Made by a program: the position numbers and the translations under genes. 64,000 bases of DNA. It comes from UBA8401 sp041665525. GTDB lineage: Bacteria; Bacteroidota; Ignavibacteria; UBA10030; UBA8401. The DNA is taken from the NCBI GenBank assembly GCA_041665525.1, contig JBAYIS010000015.1, positions 1 through 64,000 on the forward strand. Reading direction: 5' to 3'. Every line of letters starts with the position of its first letter. Position 1 is the stretch's first letter. Of this stretch, positions 25,054 through 30,421 are shown piece after piece. A model generated the notes under the pieces. That model saw nothing but the letters and a program-made list of their open reading frames with translations, searched no databases and was not told the origin of the DNA.

Positions 25054-27630
25054 TTATTTACTGCCGTAGTAAAAGTACGAAGCCCCCCCGAAACCATCGC
25101 GGTATTCCTTCATTTTTCCCAGTGTAACCACCGCTCGTCTGTATGCAAGGGAAGGATTGATCTCTGTTGACAAGGAAGAATAAAAGTTCTCACCGAATGT
25201 TTTGCTAACAGTCGAGTTGATTGGGAATTGCGTAGCAATAACGCCGGCAGCACCATTCAACATCCACAGGATGGGATGAAGGTCGGACATCATGTTGGGT
25301 GTCGACTGGACATCCGACAGGTACACAATATGGAATGGGTGGAGAGAAGTGAATTTTTCCGCTGGCACCGACACACCGGATTTTGATGCGCTTCCGTCCG
25401 AAACCGTGAAAAAATATTCCCGCTTCGAGTTTCTGACATATTGTGATGAGATTTGAAGGATTTCTCCCAGTGCACTTTCCAGTTTTGCTGCCGTCGCAGA
25501 CTGATTGACAAGGACCTGGGTATTTCTGAAGAAGCTTCGAGTATCCCGCAATTCAAATTCCAATCCCCACCGGAAATCGGGCGTATATCCGAAAGTAACA
25601 ACATTGTTTACAAACCGCGGAATTTGAGCTGTGGAATTGATGAACGCGACGTGCGGCAGATAGACGATATTGGTCATGTCCGTTACCGGTGTTTCGCCGT
25701 TTCGTAAAAAGTGAAAAGGGAATTTTTCAAAACGGACCGGGGGAATGATGATTAATTTCTGGTTCAACGATGCGAGAGGTTTCAACAGCTGCGTATAGAG
25801 ATCTTCCGAAAGATCCAGAAGAACATTCCGTTGCAGCGGAGATGATTGTAATCTATCGATCACTCTCTGCATCTGTTTTACCGTGGCATTCGCATATGCC
25901 GAAAGTCGGTGAGCGGAAATCTCGGCATTCGCCCGCAGAATGAACACCCATAATTCGTTATTGACGATGCAATAATCGGCAATCGTGGATGTCGAAGAAA
26001 GCCTCGCATCAATCATCTGGCGAAGGGATTGCTGCGAAAAGCCGATGTATGAGAAAACGGGATATTCCCTCATCAAGGTGATGGCGTCTGATTCCACTTT
26101 GCTGCGGATAAATTTTAATCGCTGCTGCAGTTTTGCCGCATAGTTTTTGTTTGCGCCGGAAAGATGGAAGAGTTCAAGCTGCAGCCGGAATTTTTCCCGT
26201 AAACCGTTGGTGAATTCGGAATACCGCGTTCGTTTTCCTGGATCCCGGAAATTGAATGCAAGATTCTTCAATTCCTGTTGAAGAGTAACACTGCGCATTG
26301 TTTCATAGTACGTCAACGCCTCAGGAAATCTGCGGACTTTCAACATCACCGCAACCAACCGTTCGGAGAACCATTCGTTGGCGTTGAACGATCGTGACGA
26401 TGTATTGTATAACTGTTCTACCGGAACGGGAAGTGTATAATGTACCGGGGCGACGGTGTTATCCAAATACTTTTCAAATGCCCGCTTGTAGAATGTGATG
26501 GCGGCACTCTCATCTCCCGAAAGCTCTTTCAGCATGCCAAGCCTGTGAGCGGCGATCGCTTCACCCAATCCGAATCCTTGACGCGCAAACAAGGTCTGCG
26601 CTTGTTCGTACAGCTGGGAGGCGCGGATCATTCCCCCGTTGGCATTATGATACACGGAAACTTTCGAGAGACAATCGGAGATTCGGATTAGGAGATAGGC
26701 CTGCAAATAGCCGTCGGTGCTCTCTTTTGCAAGCGTATATGCCGCTACAAAATATTGCTGTGCTTCCGGGAAAGAAAAATTATAGAAATATAATTCGCCG
26801 AGTCCGAGCAGGGAAAGTATTCGCTCTTCGGAATTGTCAGCGGCTTTGTTCTGTTCAAGAATGCTGATTGCATGCAGATAGTTTGCCCGGGCAAAGGAAA
26901 AATCTTCGGTTCGGGAGAAAGCATTTCCCGTTTCCCGATAGAATTTGGGCCTGTTCAAACCCGGATCGTTCGCGGCAAAAATGGTTTCCACCTGCTGGAA
27001 AACGGTGTACGCTTCGTCAGTCTTTCCGACGGCGGAGAGCGCTGCAATCATGGCCGTATTCGTTTCCACCAGCCGTGCCATATCCGGTACGGAAGTGAAA
27101 TATAGCTGCGCGGCAGAGAGGTACGGTATTGCCTCCTCGTACTGTTGCAGGACCAGATGCAGTTTTCCGGCTTCGAAGCCTGCCAGTGCATGAAGATTCT
27201 CCAGTCGGTATAATGATGCACTCATAAAAGATTCGCGCAACAATTGTACGGCATCAGAGGTGTTTCCCAGTTGGAAATGCAATTTTGCCATTTGGAACAT
27301 GGTGTGAAGTTCGGCCGTGCGGTCTGCGGCAGAACGATAGAGTTCCCGGACGGCGGCTAACGTCTCCAATGCGGGAACGATTTTTCCTGCAAGTACCTGA
27401 ACGGAGGAAAGCAATGCATAATCTTCTGCCAGTTTTGCATCGTTGTTTGTTTCCGCATGGATATCGACACACTCTGCCAGAAGGCGTTCCGCTTCCTCGT
27501 AATTTTGACGAGCGATTTCGGTATTCGCCTGCTGAGTTAAACGCTCTGCTTTTTCCTTCGGCAGTTGGTCAGGATCCCCGCATCCGGTCAAGAGAAGTGC
27601 GAACAGTATTGTGGCTGAGAACTTACCCAT
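25054..27630 (-). CDS. TPR lipoprotein with degenerate CHAT-like domain
   Basis: 858 residues. A lipoprotein signal (MGKFSATILFALLLTGC, Cys at about 17) is followed by many TPR-like helix pairs (about residues 25-500), including AERLLAECVDIHAETNNDAK, ALETLAAVRELYRSAADR, AQQYFVAAYTLAKESTDGY and AITFYKRAFEKYLDN. The C-terminal 250 residues have the layout of CHAT (caspase-HetF) domains: GVIATQFPINSTVSKTFGENFYSSL matches the AGAxxVVASLWxVxDxxTxxLMxxFYxxL block. The usual catalytic His and Cys are not present (see findings), so it is probably not a protease. The terminator of the upstream gene lies 30 nt before its start. Confidence 0.8.
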   Translation of the reverse strand: MGKFSATILFALLLTGCGDPDQLPKEKAERLTQQANTEIARQNYEEAERLLAECVDIHAETNNDAKLAEDYALLSSVQVLAGKIVPALETLAAVRELYRSAADRTAELHTMFQMAKLHFQLGNTSDAVQLLRESFMSASLYRLENLHALAGFEAGKLHLVLQQYEEAIPYLSAAQLYFTSVPDMARLVETNTAMIAALSAVGKTDEAYTVFQQVETIFAANDPGLNRPKFYRETGNAFSRTEDFSFARANYLHAISILEQNKAADNSEERILSLLGLGELYFYNFSFPEAQQYFVAAYTLAKESTDGYLQAYLLIRISDCLSKVSVYHNANGGMIRASQLYEQAQTLFARQGFGLGEAIAAHRLGMLKELSGDESAAITFYKRAFEKYLDNTVAPVHYTLPVPVEQLYNTSSRSFNANEWFSERLVAVMLKVRRFPEALTYYETMRSVTLQQELKNLAFNFRDPGKRTRYSEFTNGLREKFRLQLELFHLSGANKNYAAKLQQRLKFIRSKVESDAITLMREYPVFSYIGFSQQSLRQMIDARLSSTSTIADYCIVNNELWVFILRANAEISAHRLSAYANATVKQMQRVIDRLQSSPLQRNVLLDLSEDLYTQLLKPLASLNQKLIIIPPVRFEKFPFHFLRNGETPVTDMTNIVYLPHVAFINSTAQIPRFVNNVVTFGYTPDFRWGLEFELRDTRSFFRNTQVLVNQSATAAKLESALGEILQISSQYVRNSKREYFFTVSDGSASKSGVSVPAEKFTSLHPFHIVYLSDVQSTPNMMSDLHPILWMLNGAAGVIATQFPINSTVSKTFGENFYSSLSTEINPSLAYRRAVVTLGKMKEYRDGFGGASYFYYGSK

Positions 27631-27660
27631 GGGTACATCAATATAAGAAGAGCTGTTTAA

Positions 27661-27694
27661 AACAAAAAGTCCCGCAACAGCGGGACTTTTTGTT
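27661..27694 (-). terminator. Intrinsic terminator after the barrel-like gene
   Basis: A 15-bp inverted repeat (AACAAAAAGTCCCGC / GCGGGACTTTTTGTT) with a 4-nt loop. On the minus strand it ends 30 nt before the TPR/CHAT-like start codon. Confidence 0.9.
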
Positions 27695-27709
27695 TAGTGC
27701 TGTGAATGC

Positions 27710-28831
27710 TTAGAATGCAAAGAAAACGCCGGCGGTAGCGGAGTTTTGTTTGCCGATGTTATAGTCAACATTAACATTAATCACCAGTAAACGAATTCCA
27801 AGACCAAGTGTTAGACGGGAAGAATTTTCGCCTTCCAGTTCGAATGCTACCGGAATTTGCTGCGGTCCGGTCGGGCTGTCAACAGCGAAATTGTATGTTA
27901 CATTCATGGTGGAGGATTCCAATGAGAATCCTGCATACGGAGTAACATTCAGGAATGCGAATCCGAACTGTTTGGATGCATTTATACCAAACGATGTCGC
28001 TTTTGTTTCAAAAATTGTTCCGACCTTCAAATTCTGTGTGAAGAAACTCGCGGACACATCAACAATCGGGATCGGCAGCCACATACCGAGGTTGTGCTGA
28101 ATTCCGAAACCGAAATATTTGAACTTTCCGATCTCTTTGCTGATTTCGATATCGGGAAGATAGCGGAAAGTAAATTGTGTTCCATAGATTGTTCCGATGC
28201 TGAATTGCGGTGCGGCGAGCGGAATAGTAGCACTGCCATCCAAAATTCCGACGACGCCATCCAGTGTTTGATTGTTTTCGGCAATGGTATAGTCACTAAT
28301 GCCGTCTCCATTAATATCCAAATCTCTCTGAGGAACGCTTAATTTCATTGTATCTTGTTTTGTACCAACAATGGTCGGACCAGAAATGCCGACTGTAAAA
28401 TCGAGCCCAGCAATTTTATCGATGATGTTTTGTTTTTGGGTCGGTGTTGCGAAAGTCCAAGCAGTGCCGATATTTTCAGCAATTTTTTCGGATTGACTCT
28501 TCGTGCCATTAGGATTGTTTCCAATATCGCCGGAATAATATCCACCGCCGAATTTGAACACGCCGCTTGCAGTAAAGGTTTTATTTTCTTCCGTAGTAAA
28601 TGTTCCCATAGCCACAAGTCCGAGTTCAAGGTCGATGCCGAAAATTTTTGCTGCCGGTGCTTTATGGTACCAACCACCGTTTAAGTTATTTCCGAAACCG
28701 CTTGCAACCGGCTGCACGTATCCTTTTGCAGCATCACCGGCCATTTTGGTCAGTGTACCAGTCAAATCCTGCGCTTGCACCATGGAGATAAGCACAAGAG
28801 CAACAACTATTGAGAGTAGAGATTTTTTCAT
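27710..28831 (-). CDS. Outer-membrane beta-barrel-like protein of unknown function
   Basis: 373 residues from ATG 28831 (AAAGGGG upstream; signal peptide MKKSLLSIVVALVLISMVQAQ); the open frame extends to 29044 without support. The mature protein is beta-rich with barrel-like alternation, includes LTGTLTKMAGDAAKGYVQPVASGFG near its N-terminus and a calcium-loop-like DINGDGISDYTI near residue 175, and ends in SATAGVFFAF with a C-terminal Phe. It resembles the DUF6588-type proteins of Bacteroidota, though I cannot confirm this. It is likely monocistronic given the terminator 16 nt downstream. Confidence 0.72.
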   Translation of the reverse strand: MKKSLLSIVVALVLISMVQAQDLTGTLTKMAGDAAKGYVQPVASGFGNNLNGGWYHKAPAAKIFGIDLELGLVAMGTFTTEENKTFTASGVFKFGGGYYSGDIGNNPNGTKSQSEKIAENIGTAWTFATPTQKQNIIDKIAGLDFTVGISGPTIVGTKQDTMKLSVPQRDLDINGDGISDYTIAENNQTLDGVVGILDGSATIPLAAPQFSIGTIYGTQFTFRYLPDIEISKEIGKFKYFGFGIQHNLGMWLPIPIVDVSASFFTQNLKVGTIFETKATSFGINASKQFGFAFLNVTPYAGFSLESSTMNVTYNFAVDSPTGPQQIPVAFELEGENSSRLTLGLGIRLLVINVNVDYNIGKQNSATAGVFFAF

Positions 28832-28981
28832 TGTGAACCCCTTTGTGTTGTGAGTAGAAAAGAATGTGGATGAATGAAATAGAAACTTCATGCTATGGGG
28901 GAGGTAAGCAAGATTATTGACATATTCTTGTGAAGACATTACAAATATACTGCTTTTCTCTCTAAACGCAACAGTTTTTTG

Positions 28982-29012
28982 TTGCGAATACGCTCCTTTT
29001 TTTTTACCATTG
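28982..29012 (+). promoter_or_regulatory. Bacteroidota-type promoter candidate for the MerR gene
   Basis: TTG at 28982-28984 (within TTTTTTGTTG) and TACCATTG at 29005-29012 are separated by 20 bp. This fits the FCB-group -33 TTTG / -7 TAnnTTTG pattern with one mismatch. The implied leader is about 15 nt and includes a GAGG site before ATG 29034. Confidence 0.35.
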
Positions 29013-29033
29013 TAGTAACTTTCCGAGGCAGCT

Positions 29034-29444
29034 ATGAAATCCATTGGTATTAAAAAACTCTATTATTCCATCAGTGAAGTGAGTAAAATCACCGATCTGG
29101 AGCAATATGTGTTGCGATACTGGGAGTCTGAATTTGAACAGCTGAAGCCGCAGAAAAACCGTGCAGGTAACCGGGTCTACACGAATAAGGATATCAAATT
29201 GATCCTGCACATCAAAAAGCTGCTTCGAGAAGAGCGGTATACTATTGAAGGGGCGAAGCAGGTGTTGGTGGATTTTCAATCGGATGATACAGGCGAGCAA
29301 ACCGTGCTGCCGTTTGCCGAATCATCAGACAGTGCGAAACCGGTATTGCAACAGCCGGTAACGAAATTGACCGATCCGAAATTACGGGAGGACCTTGTTG
29401 AGGTCCGTTCACTTTTACAGGATTTTTTGACGAAATTGAATTAA
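29034..29444 (+). CDS. MerR-family transcriptional regulator
   Basis: 136 residues. The N-terminal winged helix is typical: YYSISEVSKITDLEQYVLRYWESEFEQLKPQKNRAGNRVYTNKDIKLILHIKKLL (residues about 10-65), with the recognition motif LRYWE. It is followed by a short helical dimerisation arm and a Gln/Pro/Val linker to a last helix (REDLVEVRSLLQDFLTKLN). There is no large effector-binding domain and no metal-binding Cys pattern, so it belongs to the short MerR class common in Bacteroidota. The target is unknown. A strong terminator follows. Confidence 0.9.
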   Translation: MKSIGIKKLYYSISEVSKITDLEQYVLRYWESEFEQLKPQKNRAGNRVYTNKDIKLILHIKKLLREERYTIEGAKQVLVDFQSDDTGEQTVLPFAESSDSAKPVLQQPVTKLTDPKLREDLVEVRSLLQDFLTKLN

Positions 29445-29466
29445 CGGTATGTTATTGAGCTTGAAT

Positions 29467-29500
29467 AAAAAAAGTCTTCCATTAGGAAGACTTTTTTTAT
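29467..29500. terminator. Bidirectional terminator between merR gene and tRNA-Pro 3' half
   Basis: The stem AAAAAAAGTCTTCC / GGAAGACTTTTTTT (14 bp, ATTA loop) ends both the MerR gene (plus) and the tRNA-derived sequence on the minus strand. The intact tRNA-Pro has a comparable hairpin at 29869-29900 in the same relative place, so this hairpin was probably once the terminator of a second tRNA-Pro. Confidence 0.88.
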
Positions 29501-29510
29501 TTGTCGGAAT

Positions 29511-29530
29511 GTCCCGAAGGGACGCTTCGC
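29511..29530. repeat. 20-nt two-hairpin insertion in tRNA half
   Basis: GTCCCGAAGGGAC is a 5-bp hairpin with a GAA loop, followed by GCTTCGC, a short hairpin with a TTC loop. It interrupts the acceptor/T-arm junction of the tRNA-Pro 3' half. The first hairpin is identical to the one in the protein-coding insertion at 3997-4009. Confidence 0.7.
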
Positions 29531-29540
29531 GGCGGGATTC

Positions 29541-29584
29541 CCCCGTCACGAAGTGATGGCTTCGCCAAAGGGGTCCAATTGGGA
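29541..29584. repeat. 44-nt multi-hairpin palindromic element, copy A
   Basis: It sits exactly between two neighbouring T-loop bases of the tRNA half. Fold: outer CCCC/GGGG (positions 1-4 with 30-33), hairpin TCAC-GAA-GTGA (6-16), hairpin TGGC-TTC-GCCA (17-27) and a last hairpin (34-44) ending TTGGGA. Copy B at 30249-30292 is ungapped and matches at 36 of 44 positions; the changes at 1/33, 8/14 and 19/25 keep base pairing. Confidence 0.82.
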
Positions 29585-29614
29585 GAACCCAGCGACCCCT
29601 ACCATAGGATTACT

Positions 29615-29863
29615 TTATTTTTGGGATTTAATGGTATGTAGTTCATTCCAGCCAGTCGGAGATTTGAGAAAGTGTTCGCGTTTTATTGCTTCGGTACGAG
29701 TCGGAAATGTTTCGTAGTGAATAATACTCCATGGTCGAAACGGTTTTGTGGAAAACACTTTGCCGGAGTTATGTTCTTTCAATCGATTTGGAAGATTGGA
29801 AGTTTGCCCAATATAATACCGATCTTGGGACAAACTTTTTAGTATGTAGATACAATATTTCAT
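29615..29863 (-). CDS. Small GIY-YIG (URI) nuclease, copy 1
   Basis: 82 residues from ATG 29863 (MKYCIYILKSLSQDRYYIGQ). The open frame continues upstream through the tRNA terminator and the tRNA 3' end, giving a spurious N-terminus (VAGSNPAIPTD), which I reject. The GIY-YIG elements are all present: YIYIL and YYIGQT, the Arg in NLPNRLKEHN, and the Glu in AIKREHFLKS. These single-domain proteins are predicted metal-dependent nucleases. It starts 6 nt after the intact tRNA's terminator hairpin and ends 10 nt before the tRNA-Pro 3' half. Confidence 0.85.
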   Translation of the reverse strand: MKYCIYILKSLSQDRYYIGQTSNLPNRLKEHNSGKVFSTKPFRPWSIIHYETFPTRTEAIKREHFLKSPTGWNELHTIKSQK

Positions 29864-29868
29864 AAATG

Positions 29869-29900
29869 AAAAGAGTCTCTGTTTTTGCAGAGACTCTTTT
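29869..29900 (-). terminator. Intrinsic terminator of the intact tRNA-Pro
   Basis: The 13-bp stem AAAAGAGTCTCTG / CAGAGACTCTTTT with a 6-nt loop is 7 nt from the tRNA 3' end on the minus strand. The GIY-YIG copy 1 start codon follows directly. Confidence 0.88.
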
Positions 29901-29907
29901 TGATCTG

Positions 29908-29982
29908 TCGGAATGGCGGGATTCGAACCCGCGACCCCTACCACCCCAAGGTAGTGCGCTAGCCGGGCTGCGCTACATTCCG
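29908..29982 (-). tRNA. tRNA-Pro (anticodon GGG), intact
   Basis: All four arms pair: acceptor CGGAATG / CATTCCG, D stem GCGC / GCGC, anticodon stem CTACC / GGTAG with loop TTGGGGT (anticodon GGG, decoding CCC and CCU), T stem GCGGG / CCCGC with loop TTCGAAT. C1-G72 and discriminator A73 are the usual bacterial tRNA-Pro identity. CCA is not encoded. Its 5' part overlaps the end of the GIY-YIG copy 2 gene, whose stop codon TAG is in the D loop, so it is probably cut out of a longer transcript. Confidence 0.95.
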
Positions 29983-30225
29983 ATGTGCTTCTTTAATTTC
30001 TTTAAGAGTAAGCCAGCCTGAAGGGGATTTCAGAAACACTTCCCGTGCAACTGCTTCTTTTCGGGAACGATATTGTTCAAAATAAATTAAAATCCAGGGT
30101 ATTCCAAATTTTGTTGAAAGAACTCTTTTACCATTATGCCTTTTTATTCTGGAATTCAAATCAATTGTCTGTCCGATATAATATTTGTCTTTTGATTGGC
30201 TATAAATTATATAAAGAAAATACAT
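29959..30225 (-). CDS. Small GIY-YIG (URI) nuclease, copy 2, ending inside tRNA-Pro
   Basis: 88 residues (MYFLYIIYSQSKDKYYIGQT). The catalytic elements are intact: LYIIY / YYIGQT, Arg in NSRIKRHN, Glu in AVAREVFLKS. It is about half identical to copy 1 by eye. The ATG lies 6 nt after the anticodon stem of the broken tRNA-Pro 5' half. The last residues (HRNVAQPG) are read from the tRNA-Pro leader and D arm, and the stop is the TAG of the D loop. RNase P processing at the tRNA 5' end would therefore remove the natural stop codon from this message. Confidence 0.8.
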   Translation of the reverse strand: MYFLYIIYSQSKDKYYIGQTIDLNSRIKRHNGKRVLSTKFGIPWILIYFEQYRSRKEAVAREVFLKSPSGWLTLKEIKEAHRNVAQPG

Positions 30226-30231
30226 TTGTTT

Positions 30232-30308
30232 GGTAGTGCGCTAGCCGGTCCCGTCCCGAAGGGATGACTTCGTCAAAGGGATCCCGTTGGGAGCTGCGCT
30301 ACATTCCG
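30232..30308 (-). pseudogene. tRNA-Pro 5' half, interrupted by a 44-nt element
   Basis: On the minus strand it reads acceptor 5' strand CGGAATG, D arm and anticodon-stem 5' strand CTACC, then stops at the anticodon loop. Without the 44-nt insertion in the D loop (30249-30292) it is identical to the intact tRNA-Pro. Identity continues about 13 nt upstream of the tRNA (to 30321). The matching 3' half is at 29504-29604, so 627 nt containing two nuclease genes and an intact tRNA lie between the halves. Confidence 0.88.
30249..30292. repeat. 44-nt multi-hairpin palindromic element, copy B
   Basis: Fold: outer TCCC/GGGA (1-4 with 30-33), TCCC-GAA-GGGA (6-16), TGAC-TTC-GTCA (17-27), TCCC-GTT-GGGA (34-44). 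It sits in the D loop of the tRNA-Pro 5' half without loss of tRNA bases. Copy A at 29541 has the same fold with compensatory changes. Confidence 0.85.
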
Positions 30309-30421
30309 ATGTGCTTCTTTACAAAGTTACAAAAAAGAGTCAGATTTTCCAATGAAAAGTATTTCGAAAACATTAATGGTTTTTTGGACATCTCTTTTTT
30401 CTGGTATTATATTCCTTTCGG

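Larger units (their letters stand above)
29504..29604 (-). pseudogene. tRNA-Pro 3' half, interrupted by two repeat insertions
   Basis: Read on the minus strand it runs from the last anticodon-loop base and anticodon-stem 3' strand (TGGTAG) through the variable region, T arm and acceptor 3' strand (CATTCCGA) of tRNA-Pro. It is nearly identical to the intact copy at 29908-29982 once two insertions are removed: 20 nt at 29511-29530 and 44 nt at 29541-29584. One extra base also lies in the T stem. The 5' half is not here; a matching 5' half is at 30232-30308. It cannot make a working tRNA. Confidence 0.85.

Noticed and set aside
28832..29044. 71-residue extension of the barrel-like protein
   Set aside because: The upstream codons give no signal peptide and overlap the MerR start; ATG 28831 has AAAGGGG and a clean signal sequence.
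29864..29944. N-terminal extension of GIY-YIG copy 1 reading through the tRNA and its terminator (VAGSNPAIPTD)
   Set aside because: It is translation of the tRNA-Pro T arm and hairpin; the internal ATG at 29863 begins the conserved domain.
29504..30308. Group I intron in the tRNA-Pro anticodon loop
   Set aside because: The insertion site fits, but no intron core was recognised, the insert contains an intact tRNA with terminator, and both halves are themselves interrupted, so splicing could not restore a tRNA.
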